Assembly: GCA_029747015.1 (NCBI GenBank)
Contig: JAKOGI010000438.1
Location: 372,501-436,500, forward strand
Length of the DNA: 64,000 nucleotides
Source of the DNA: Carnegiea gigantea
Taxonomy: Eukaryota > Streptophyta > Magnoliopsida > Caryophyllales > Cactaceae
Direction: 5' to 3'
Shown: positions 26,701-36,396 of the stretch, piece by piece
Layout: every line of letters starts with the position of its first letter
How positions within the stretch are numbered: the stretch's first letter is position 1
Notes under the pieces: model-generated
Told to the model about the DNA's origin: nothing
Seen by the model: the letters and a program-made list of their open reading frames with translations, nothing else
Database searches by the model: none
Program-made: the position numbers and the translations under genes

Positions 26701-29054
26701 AAAACCGACTGAAACATTCTAGCTGTCCCCTAAGCAACACGCCTACCCTAGCACACAGCAGATGCAACATGTCATATACCTTATCTCCCTTCTGCACACC
26801 AACAGTAACCTTCAGGACAGCAGACTTCTCAACTCGCACTTGAACAATCCACCATGCGGGCAGCCACATCATAAGCTCTATCAGCATCACCCTTCCCACA
26901 AAACCCAATGCAGGCCCATCTGATCTAAGCTTGCAAGTAATAATCAAATGCTGTTTCTGGGTCACTTTTATCTGCTGCCAATCTAGACAGGCAAGTAAAA
27001 GTAGCCTCATTTGGACCAACCCATCCATCCCCATTCACATTTTAAAATTTAAAAAAAAAAAACCAAAACCCCTGTCCCAAGGACTCAAGGAGCACAAATA
27101 AAGGACAGCATCCTAATGATAGAGAGCGAAATAAAGACAAACTCTAACATCATCCTATGTCCCAAGAGATTCCTGGAGGTTTTTGTCCTTGTAGCACGTG
27201 CATGAGAACATTCTAAGGCACCTCATGGCGGCCGTTTTTGGATTGCTTCAGCATGGTTACGCGGCGGCATATAAGAAGCCGAGGACTATGATTTCATTTG
27301 GCAGGAAAAAGAAGCGCTTTTGGCAGAAACAACTAAGTTAGAGGAATTGGAATTGGAACTACTCTTGCTCAGGGAGGAGGACAAGACACTGAAGAAAGGG
27401 GGGTGAGCCTCCCCCCCCCCCCCCAAAAAAGGAGTCACAAAACCAGGATTTGATATCAAACTCTCGCACCAACTCTCAGATCATGACAAGTATCAAAAGA
27501 AATGTTAAGAAAAATTAAATTGAGCTGCGTGGTATAGAAGCGAAAGAGTAGAACGAATGTGGATATTCGAGAATTAAAACAAGATCTAGATAACAACAAT
27601 AGGCAGACAAGATTTTACGTGAAAACCCAAATCGGAAGAAAACCACGGGTGGCAAGATGGCCATAAATCCACTATGATAGGCGAGAGTACAAAAATAATA
27701 TGAAGGGCCGATAAGCACAACAAGATCAATACAAAGCGAGACAAAAGATTTCAAACGGCATACAAGCTCAACGAGATCAAAACACAACTAAAATCTCTAA
27801 CTCTAAGCACTAACTCGCAATAAAATATGGAATAGAAGAAAGAAAGAAAGATGCCCATAACGGGTGGCTCCAAACAGTGCCAAGAGGCATCTACAACGCC
27901 ACACCTGCCACTGAAATTGCCCACACAATGCCACACTAAAAATGCCCGATTTATAGAATGCCGGAATCAAACTCCCACAATTAAGGAGGAGAAGACCGAG
28001 CGACAAGTCATAAAAATCATCCATTAAAGGTTCACTAAAAAAAAGGATGATGATGGTGCATGAGTGATGAATAATGCCCTTAAACATCCACCAAAGTAAT
28101 GTCCGGCCAAGTAACCGCAGCAAACCGAAGCAGGTAAGGAGTCCCAGAGTAATCCAAAACACACGAGCGAAAGTTGAGACTTGCTTGATTACCAAAACTG
28201 GGCAGACACTTGGGCCAATTGAATAGCAGCCACATGACCAACTTAATGGATTGAACTCTTAAGTAAATGAAGTTTGATCCATCACACCCAACAAGGGGGA
28301 AAAAAATTCAATGAGAAAAACTATATAGGAAATCAGTACCTTGTTTGCAGGGTAGACTTTTTCTTTGTACCAGGCAGGCCTGTTTTGGAGATCAATTGGC
28401 ACCAACTTTATTTGTTCTTGCAATCCCTGCTTTCAAGTTTAAACAATCAACAACCAATTTCACTCATAGAGAAGGGGAGAGAGAGAGAGCTTGGAAAGTG
28501 GAAAGTAACATGTACCTTACAATTGCGGGCAATCCATACCCGCTGAGCATATGGGCAAGTGTAAGAAATATACAGCCTTTAAAATAAATTCACAATTCAG
28601 GTATCTAAGAAATCCAATAACGAAACCAAAAAAAAACAAAAAAATTAAACTAAACCTCGTTGTGCCATCAAAAATTCGAGGTGGGTCTGAAGTAGAATCT
28701 AGAGCAGGTGGCAGAACTTCTTGCGAATGCCTATCAATTTCAGTGTTCAAAATCAAGCACCAAGCAAACCAAAGTAATTTTGCTAGGAAATATTGCAATT
28801 TAGGGTTCAAAAGGATACCCAGTGGTGGTCGCCATTGTTGAAGCAGACACAGTAGCTCTTCTTCTGAAGCTCCTGGGGGGAAGTGGAAGAGTAGGAAGAA
28901 GGTGAAGACAGAGAAGATGGGGGTAGTTTCGGGCGATTAGAGAGAAACTGCGTGAATTTGGGGTGTAGAAAGCAAGATGAGGAAAGAGAATTACAGAATC
29001 TGCTGTGAAACGTCTAGAAGTTGTGCAGGAGAAGCTCATTTGCGTGGCTGCCAT
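14763..29054 (-). CDS. GSTL: Lambda-class glutathione S-transferase, plastid-type precursor
   Basis: Ten coding exons join in phase with GT-AG introns: 29054-28819, 28730-28656, 28576-28516, 28426-28340, 23960-23862, 23786-23681, 23558-23482, 23287-23180, 14936-14856 and 14774-14763, giving about 313 residues. Exon 1 encodes a Ser/Arg-rich transit peptide of about 73 residues. The mature part has EVLPPALDSTSDPP, the thioredoxin-fold active site SYTCPYAQRVW with catalytic Cys at about residue 111, VPSLEHNGEVRGESLDLIKY (glutathione-site cis-Pro and ESLD), and the C-terminal helical domain with GPFFLGQFSL and DIAYVPFFERY. Lambda GSTs use cysteine and act as thiol transferases, for example on glutathionylated flavonoids, rather than as conjugating enzymes. 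Intron 8 (14937-23179) and intron 4 (23961-28339) are swollen by transposons. An internal ATG (residue 74) and a 12-nt last exon could alter targeting. The last exon is the least certain. Confidence 0.95.
15778..16055 (+). mobile_element. TRIM-like element with about 71-bp LTRs
   Basis: Two direct repeats of 71 bp (15778-15848 and 15985-16055) start tgtta and end cttgaaca. Directly after the first comes ctgtattaaagc, close to the initiator-tRNA-Met primer-binding site TGGTATCAGAGC. The 136-bp interior is non-coding. A related copy lies on the opposite strand at 52742-53022. No matching 5-bp TSD is evident. It lies in GSTL intron 8. Confidence 0.7.
17571..18536 (+). other. Possible LTR-like or captured promoter sequence in GSTL intron 8
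   Basis: It begins tgtaataaccgg, like some gypsy LTRs, and includes telo-box-like aaccctaaccctag (about 17660) and a purine-rich leader-like part (17740-17800). No partner LTR or TSD was found. It leads into the 97-bp tandem repeat. Confidence 0.25.
18537..18827. repeat. 3 x 97-bp tandem repeat
   Basis: Three head-to-tail copies start at 18537, 18634 and 18731 (catggatcatactctactga), nearly identical except one T/C difference in copy 2. Such uniformity indicates recent duplication or assembly-sensitive sequence. It lies in GSTL intron 8. Confidence 0.97.
19489..19671. mobile_element. hAT-type MITE, copy 1
   Basis: 183 bp with 15-bp terminal inverted repeats, catggattcaaaatg and cattttgaatccttg (one mismatch), flanked by a perfect 8-bp TSD gtataagc (19481-19488 and 19672-19679). 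Eight-bp duplications and CA-starting ends fit the hAT superfamily. The interior is CG-rich, with subterminal gcgatt/ccgaaac motifs. It is non-coding and lies in GSTL intron 8. Confidence 0.9.
21089..22837. mobile_element. PIF/Harbinger-like non-autonomous element (nested)
   Basis: The ends ggccctgttcttttcgttgg and, reversed, ggccctattcttttcatgg form an inverted repeat. They are flanked by TAA on both sides (21086-21088 and 22838-22840), as expected of PIF/Harbinger. Both arms carry gggagtgagaagg-like purine repeats. The middle is occupied by a second element of the same end type (21499-22139). No transposase is visible. It lies in GSTL intron 8, about 340 bp from exon 8. Confidence 0.75.
21499..22139. 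mobile_element. Nested MITE built of ACTTCAACCC-type repeats
   Basis: The left end ggccctgtttctctgcgttg is matched by a reversed right end gacctattcttttcattgg. The interior is mostly degenerate tandem copies of a cttcaacccactt-like 10-11-mer broken by A runs. The flanking 3-mers do not match cleanly, so the borders are approximate. Confidence 0.6.
24890..25054. mobile_element. hAT-type MITE, copy 2
   Basis: 165 bp with the same catggattcaaaatg / cattttgaatccttg ends as copy 1, flanked by a perfect but different 8-bp TSD gccagaac (24882-24889 and 25055-25062). It is in GSTL intron 4. The interior is diverged and shorter than copy 1. Confidence 0.9.
25981..26470. repeat. Degenerate CCGAACC/GTCCAAAT-type repeat
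   Basis: A run of loosely repeated cggacatt, gtccgaacc, ccaaattt and tgaacccaa motifs gives low-complexity open frames on both strands. It resembles, in opposite sense, the ggttcggg-rich tract near 53.3-53.7 kb. I attach no coding function. Confidence 0.4.
27503..28293 (-). mobile_element. Copia-type solo LTR
   Basis: Read on the minus strand, the 791-bp unit starts TGTTGGGTGTGATGGATC and ends TTTCTTAACA. It contains the atagtggatttatgg and ttttcacgtaaaatcttgtc segments near its 3' end, like the LTR at 11964. No second LTR or internal region is present, and the flanking 5-mers do not match. It sits in GSTL intron 4, and its edge is only 46 bp from the end of exon 4. Confidence 0.75.
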
Positions 29055-29214
29055 TTTTAGTCGATTGCACCTGGAACTCTGGCAGTTGGCACTAACAGTA
29101 ACCGTACTGCTTCTTGAGCAAACGCATGTAGGCAGCTAGGTACATGCTTTCCAAAGAATCAAAGATACATCAACAGAGAAGGAAGATCCATCAAATTTTC
29201 TGTAGTTTCTTTTA

Positions 29215-31851
29215 GGCCCTGTTTAGATCTAAAAAAATGAGGTGGAAAGGAAGATGAAAAAAATATGAGGGGAAAAGTTATTTTCTTTTTTAAGTTTAGA
29301 TTAGAGAAAAATATGAGGGAAAAAAATATTATTCACCTAACTTTTTTTCCTTTATTTGGAAAAGAGAAAATAAATTAAGTAAAGAAAAATATATCTTGTT
29401 AATACCAAAATGTAATCTCCAAGTCACCCTTTGACTCGCGAATTTTGTTAGATATTCTAAAGTTTTCATTCCAACACAAAATTCTATTTCAAACTTCCTG
29501 CTTTTGTTACGGATCCAAATTTTACGAGAATTCATAAAACTTTACAATTCCAAAGTTGCCATTCCAACATAAAATTCTACTTCAAACTCTCCTGATACTC
29601 AAAGAACTCATTGCTGAATTTGACTTCTAACCACAACTTACGACAAGCAATTGGGCAAGGCAGAAACGCTCTAGCGGAGTTAGGGTCCGTCGAAAGAGCT
29701 TGATAGACCTTTATTTGTGATATCTCACTCAAACCTTCAAACTATAAACATAACATCAAAAAGAGATTAGATTTTAGCCCATGAACATCGAGTGATAATG
29801 CTCCTTCAAATCAATTATATGTCACAGCATACTCAAGTGAATTTAACAAACACACAGTAGGCAAGCACCAATATACACCATCTATCTCACGAAACTTTTC
29901 AGCCCATTCACATCAAAAAGAGAGGAACCCCAAAAAACATAACAAGAAAGTACCAGTGATACACCATCTATCTCATAGCATACACCATTTTTGTATCTCC
30001 CTTCATATCAAACATCAGCAAAAAGAGATTAGGTTTCAAAGAAGGCCAATCAATGAAACTATATAGGTTTCAGGTTGGCATAATTGCAACAAAAACCGAA
30101 TAATCTATTAGTATAGGGATTGTCATGCAACTGATCAGCGAGCTGAAGTAACACCAAATCACATCAAATGCCCCACAGTCTCACCAAGAATGAGGTGCAC
30201 CCATGCAGGGGTCAGATAATGACCTTAGACTGCGCAATAGACCCTCAAAGAAGATGTATTGGTATGAGCAAGGAAGCAAAGAAAAGGGAGCTAAACATGA
30301 CCAACAATTAAAATTTGGGCAAGAGGGAGACATTCAAATCAAAAGATAATGGAAATTAGACAGTTCAGGTATGAAGAAAACATCGCAGGAAAGAGAAACA
30401 CCACAGAGTTAACACGCATCAAAATTTTACTTATATTAATTTCCATGAACATAGCGTACTTCTCACATATTACAGTGCCCTATAATTGTTTAATTTAGCA
30501 TATCATGTAACTGATTACAGTGCCCTCCATGTATATGCCATATCCATTAGCACCAAGGAATTTGAGGAGGACTAACATCTAACCAAATAATTTAAATAAA
30601 TTGGAATCTGATCTCAGTTTTAACTCATAATATAACCTCATATTCTTCATCGACATTATCTCATGGATTAGATAAACTCTGCTAAGGCTTGCAGATTGCA
30701 TCTTGCTCTTCGATGTCATCCCCAAGCTGAGACGATTCGACAACTAGACGCTTCAAATTTCTTCTCATGGATGATCCATCGGAGGCTGAGCGCTTAATAA
30801 ATGAGCCAATAGGCACTTTGGGGCGATTAGCATAAGGTAGTGAAGTGTTACTTGGCTTGTTCGATGCCATGGACTACGCAATCTGCTGCCAGCCCATGGC
30901 AACCACATAAGGCACCACACAACACAGTAAATATAGGGCAAACTTGGCAAAACATAATACATCAGTGTGACAAATACCCATAATATTCATTAGCCCAAAA
31001 GACCAAAGAATGGGTCAACTAAGATAGAAAACCGAAATTAAAAAATGGAAGAGGTAGAGTTCATCAATAACCCCAGTGCCCAAAATTCATCAATAACCCC
31101 AGTATCCAGAAAGTCTAAATTCTCTCGTGAGACATAATACATCAGTGCCCAAAAAGTTTGCAAGGCTAGAATCCAAGGAAACAAAAACTTGCACACCAAC
31201 AATCACGAAAACTTCAACAAATTCATCATATATACTGTGAATCAAATACCCATCTCACGATCAATAATAAACCCTAACTGAGATTCAACAAACAAATGCA
31301 TCATAATCCCATCTCACGATCAATAAATTATCAAAATCAAGCCCAATGTAGATTTTTTTAAAACCCAAATTGAGAGGGAACAAGAATTGCTTCCCTACCA
31401 AAACCCAATCTGAAACCCTCAATGAAACCCATCCACTAGCGCGCGCGCACGAGAGAGAGAGAGAGAGTGTGTGTTACCGAGTCAAGCATAGATAGCGTCA
31501 CCGGAGCAGCCAGAGGGTCATCGAATGAGAAACGGCCATCGGAGTAGGCAAGGGGGGAGAGAGAGAGAGAGCAAGGGGTGTGAGGAAGAGACAGAGCGAA
31601 TGATCGTGAGGAGAGAGAGAAAGCGAGGGGCTTTGGGGGGGAGGCTATAGGGCTAGGAGGTATAATATTTTCCAACACTTTTCCTCAGATATTTTGCAGG
31701 AAAATATATGATCTTATATTTCCATAATTTTCTTTCAATTTTTCCCCCTTATTTTTTTCCATTCATTTTTTCTTACTCCAAACATGAGAAAATCTTTAAT
31801 TATACAGATTTTTTTTCTTTCCACCTCATTTTCTTAGGTCGAAACAGACCC
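29215..31851. mobile_element. Large PIF/Harbinger-like element with gene-like cargo
   Basis: The left arm (ggccctgtttagatct then aatgaggtggaaagga) is matched by the reversed right arm (gggtctgtttcgacct then aatgaggtggaaag), a TIR of about 35 bp. TTA flanks both sides (29212-29214 and 31852-31854). No transposase is visible in the 2.6 kb. On the minus strand the cargo looks like a host gene start: a CT-rich leader, a frame beginning near 31530 with a TCG-gtaaca donor at about 31476, then a ggcagcag acceptor near 30884 ahead of a 62-codon frame (30870-30682, MASNKPSNTSLPYANRPK). The element lies 160 bp upstream of the GSTL ATG. Cargo identity is unknown. Confidence 0.7.
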
Positions 31852-31901
31852 TTACTGTTTTTTTCTTAGTTTCTAGACAATTTACTATTTTGTTCTTACG
31901 A

Positions 31902-32075
31902 GGGTCTGTTCTTTTCGTTGGTATTTTTTAATTTACCTACTTCAGCCCATTTCAATCAATTTCAACTCACTTCAATAAAGAATACTAACTTTAACCCATT
32001 TCAACCTACTTCAATCCACCTCAACCAACTTCACCCTTTTACCAACTTCAATTTACCAACGAAAAGAACAGGCCC
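31902..32075. mobile_element. Harbinger-like MITE with ACTTCAACC interior
   Basis: About 174 bp with ends gggtctgttcttttcgttgg and, reversed, gggcctgttcttttcgttgg. The interior is tttcaatcaacttcaac-like. The family is the same as 21089, 21499 and 52086. A clean TSD is not visible. Confidence 0.75.
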
Positions 32076-32104
32076 CATTTGTTGAATTTTCAGATCATGG
32101 GTAG

Positions 32105-32116
32105 GCTCTAATACCA
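32105..32116 (-). promoter_or_regulatory. Probable tRNA-Met primer-binding site
   Basis: On the minus strand this reads TGGTATTAGAGC, one mismatch from the initiator-tRNA-Met site used by plant pararetroviruses. It lies beyond the 3' end of the viral coding region, as expected if the integrated circle was opened elsewhere. Confidence 0.5.
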
Positions 32117-33869
32117 AAATAGAGGTGAGATTTACGAGTAGTTTTTTTAGAGGAAAAAGCGGGACAACCATATTTTGAATTTTTAAAGTAATTTACACTG
32201 ACAGACAAAGATTTTAAAATGGGACTTAGATACTAAACTAGCAAAATGCAATTTCAGACAGCATGTCACACAATCTTTCAAAACGAAAACGAGTTAGAGA
32301 AATTATACCTTCAAGAGTTCTATGCACCTTACTTTTTTTACCGCGTCTTACTCCTCTGTTGCGTGAATTACCAACTTTTCAAACTTCTTTCACTCTTACT
32401 AATATTTTCCCCCTAATCAAAGTTGTGTGAGAAATTGTTGAATCAAGTTAGGAGAAAGATTTTTTTATTTCATTACTAGTTGTTTTCCTTTCTCATAAAC
32501 AGAAAATTAGAACATTTCTTATAAGGATATTTTATAAAGGCAATCATAAGATTGACAAAATTCTGCCTCTCTGATTGCTGAGCACCTACTTTTGAAGGGA
32601 GTGAAGTGTACTCAGGGCTCAGTTCTTACATCATAGAGATAAGATTCCAAAGAGTTAAGATTACATGGTAGATTCTATTGTTCTTGATGGAGTTACTTTA
32701 TCTTCTTTGTCTTCTTGCGTCGGCAAAATCTACTTCGTTCATTTGCTTAGCATGATTTGAACCTTGGCTTTTTTTCTGCCTGATAAAGTTCCGTAAATTT
32801 TGCTTGAATAGCTGGACTTCCACAAAAAGTTTTTGGACTCCAGGTCATAGTTAAAGTCGAAAATATTATCATTGATAGAGACATGTGCAGCTCCTTTTGC
32901 AGTGATGAGGATGAAGTTGAGTTCATATTATAATGTCCTTACTCCTTTACTCATTAGCTGTTCACTCCGGCATTTGATAGCTAATGCTCCAATTGATCTT
33001 TTATAATTTATCCATGATTTGTCAAAGGCAGAAACCTTGAAGTGTTTGTTTTTTTAGCTTGAATAGTTGTTTTAGGAGAGATGTTGTAGATTTTCATAAG
33101 ATGAATACCTCCATAGATTGTTTCTTTGTCTTTCTCATGGGAGATTTAGAAAAATCAAAGACAGACATAGCTTTTGGCGAAGTTCTTTATTGCTTTTCTG
33201 AAAGCTTTTGGAAACTTTTATAACTCAATTGAACTTAAGCTTAGATAAAGAAAGTTCAGATATCCGTAGGTAAAGAGTTCACATATGAGTTCAGGGCTCG
33301 CTTAATTAAAAGCGATAATCCTTGGAAATAAAGGATTTCTAGGATTATAATAGAGCTTAGGAAGTTCAGAAAATTTCTTGTAGGTAAGAATAGCTGCCTC
33401 GTAATAGTTCTTGTAAAACATATATGAAGATATGTCAATAGTCATGATGCCAATATGTTGAATAACTAGCCGTTGAGCCAATAACTTAACTTTTAGTTCA
33501 TGCTTCTTCTCTCTTTTTCAGAGAAGAGGTTTGAAGTATTTCCCTGACTCGTTTGAGGACAAAAAGATAGTACTCAAAGTTCAGTTTGGACTTTTTAGGG
33601 TCTTTTTTAGAGAAATTCTCCTTGAATTCTTCAATAGTTCGATAGAAATGAGTAGAGATCTCTCGAGCTTTTCAAAGATCAGCTATAAGATCAACAACTA
33701 TTTCTTCAGTGAGTTCAATTTTGTCATCAGCGGCTTCATAATAGTCATTGATGTTGATTATGATGTCTTCAAATTCTTTTAGTAGTTGCTCTTCTTCCAT
33801 AAGTTCCATAGGTGCTTTTCCCTTATCATCTGTATTCATTTTCTCAAGTGTGGTAATCTGCAACAAAGT

Positions 33870-34840
33870 TATTTTTTCCTACAACATACTCATAAGTAGT
33901 ATTAAACTGAGATCAGAATAATTGCCATCTATGTAATTTTTGCATGTGAGGTCCATTATCTAAAGCTTGTTTAACAAAAGTAGCAGCTATGGTTGGTTAT
34001 CAGTTAGGACCTTAAATCATTTTGGTAATAAAAAAAGTTTCCATTTGGTGATAACTCTAATGATTGTTAAAAGTTCCTTTTCCATAGTGTTATAGTCCTC
34101 TTCTCGTTATGAATGCGTTTTCGTATGATAACTACAAATTTCATTCAAGCCTGTTTTCAAAACTGTCATCCAAGTTGTGTCAGATGCATCTGTTTGAAGA
34201 ATTAAGTTGTCTTTTGGCTCCGGGAGTCTTAAACTTGGTAGTTGCGAGCATTTTTCTTTCAGTTGTATGACAATTTTCATATGTTTATCTGTCCATCCAA
34301 GGATATTATTTTTTTGAAGCAAGCTTTGCAAATCTTTCTTCTTTTTTGCCAATTTAGGAATATAGGAGCTGACATAGTTTAGTGATCCTAAAAATCCTTG
34401 GACTTGTTTTTTAGTTTGAAGCTCATCAGGATATTCATTAATTTTCCCTGAGATATGCAATTGTAGCCTTATTCCATTAGTTCCTACTTCAAAACTCAGA
34501 AATTCAATTTTTCCTTTTTCAATGACAACTTTTCCTTCACTAAGGCAAATGTCTTCTTTAATAGCTACCTCTATAAAGAGATTAAGATGTTTTCTATGTT
34601 CTTCGAGAGTATTTGAGCTTATTAGGACATCATCTATATAAACAACAAGAAAATGTTCAAATGTTTGAAAGCATTGTCCATTCTTTTTTGAAATATTCTT
34701 GGTGTATTTTTTAATCTGAATGGAATTGGGAATTTACAAAACTGTAGTCTTGAGCTGGGATAACTAGAGTTGGCAAAGTTATACAATGGCATTGGAGAGC
34801 TCATGTGTCGATGATAATTTTGTCTTTTACCCATTTTGAC
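33870..34840 (-). pseudogene. Viral reverse transcriptase and RNase H remnant
   Basis: The part ending at 34634 keeps the PFRLKNTPRIFQKRMD block typical of caulimovirid reverse transcriptases, and the catalytic YIDD is readable at 34629-34640. The frame at 34460-34107 holds the connection and start of RNase H, including VQGFLGSLNYVSSYIP and an LQTDASD motif with the RNase H aspartate. Frameshifts and stops separate these pieces. Confidence 0.85.
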
Positions 34841-35331
34841 GTTAAAATATTCTAATTTAACTTTATACGTGCTATTAGTATTACTTGGATTGTTTAAACT
34901 AAAACTCTTAGAGATAGCTCTAGAAAAACTTAAGCTTCGTGAGGGAGGTAGTCAGTTAATTATCCTTATTCCAGATTCGGTATATGATAGCCTAGGTGCT
35001 ATGATAGTGGATTCTTCTTCTTCATCTACCAACTGAAAACCTTTTAAAGAAGGTAGTCTTGCATCTTTTGTTAGAAGGGCTATAATAGAACTTATAGTTT
35101 AAAAGATTGGGTCAATTGTAATTTTATCTTTCTGATGTATTTCTTTTATAGGAAAATTGGCATTAGAGAAAACATATAAACCTCTGTAATAGAAGGACAA
35201 TGCATCATTATCGGATTTAAGTTCTATGTCAGTTAAAAGTTTGAATTGTAAATTGAGAGTATCTTTAATGTTTTTACTTCGTAATGTAACTGAATAAATA
35301 GGATAACATTCAAAGATAAACTTCAAATTAA

Positions 35332-35938
35332 GGCTGATAAAAAAACTCGTACCTGTCTAAAATCCATAAAACTCGCTCCAATGGGTATGGGTATAGGTGA
35401 TGAAAATAGAAAAAATGGGTATTGGGCATATATTGTTAAAATGAATATGGGTATAGGTATAGGTCATACCCACCCTATGCCCATTTTATCAATACCAACC
35501 ATGTACCCATCTCATACCCGCCCATATAAAACCCATACTTGTTTGTTTAAAATTCTAATTTGTTATTTATACTTGAATATTTTGTTAGTTGCTTTGAGTT
35601 GTATGATATTCAAGATTCGGCGGAATATTTTATTAAAAACTATAATTGTCAAGTGCTAATTTATTATTTTGATTGGCAAACTTTTAGTTGTATCTGATGT
35701 CATATGATATGTTGTCGGAAGTTTGATGTTAATGTGATATATTGACTATTTGATATCGAATATGGGCACAAAATAGGTTTAATTCTTTTTTATCTATGTG
35801 TAACTGAATAAAACCCGCATACCCGCTATACATAGTGGGTACGAGTACGAGTATGAGTATAACTTCATAATACCATGGGTATGGGTATGTGTAAGGATAT
35901 TAATTTTGAAAATGAGTATATTGCCACCCCACCTTTGA
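35332..35938. mobile_element. Insertion in the viral copy, GGGTATGGGTATAGG-rich
   Basis: About 0.6 kb interrupts the viral sequence. It starts ggctgataaaaaaactcgtacc and ends, reversed, ggtggggtggcaatatactc, an imperfect inverted pair. Near each end are tandem atgggtatgggtataggt or gggtacgagtacgagtatg units. The flanks caaattaa and taaattaa agree at 7 of 8 bases, suggesting a hAT-like MITE, but the borders are uncertain. Confidence 0.5.
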
Positions 35939-36396
35939 ATAAATTAAATTTCTCTTGAACAGTTCATAGGTGACTGTTTTGAACATTTTTAAATCGTTTA
36001 TCATGAAGTGATAGAATAATTGGTGAATTAATTCTTTCTTTAAATCATGCTTTTACTGCTATCTGAATTCCTTGTAAATAAACATATTTAATTATTTTCC
36101 GATCTTTAGAGGGAATTTCTTCTAAAAATTTTCCAATTATGTCCTAAGTCATTAGGTGTAATTTGATATTTCCTTGTAAATTTTGAACATAAACAGGATG
36201 CTCTATAGTGTAGAGTTTAAAATATTGCACAACTGTGCTTTTAAAGAAATCATAAATCTTCTTCATAAAAGGCCTTAGATCATTTAGAGATAATTCTTTT
36301 GTTATAATTTTTTCATAAAGTTGTTGATTAAAGGTTATTATTCCTATATAGTTGTCATTATTCTCTTGTTCTTATTGTTGGATTATTTTAGTTTTT

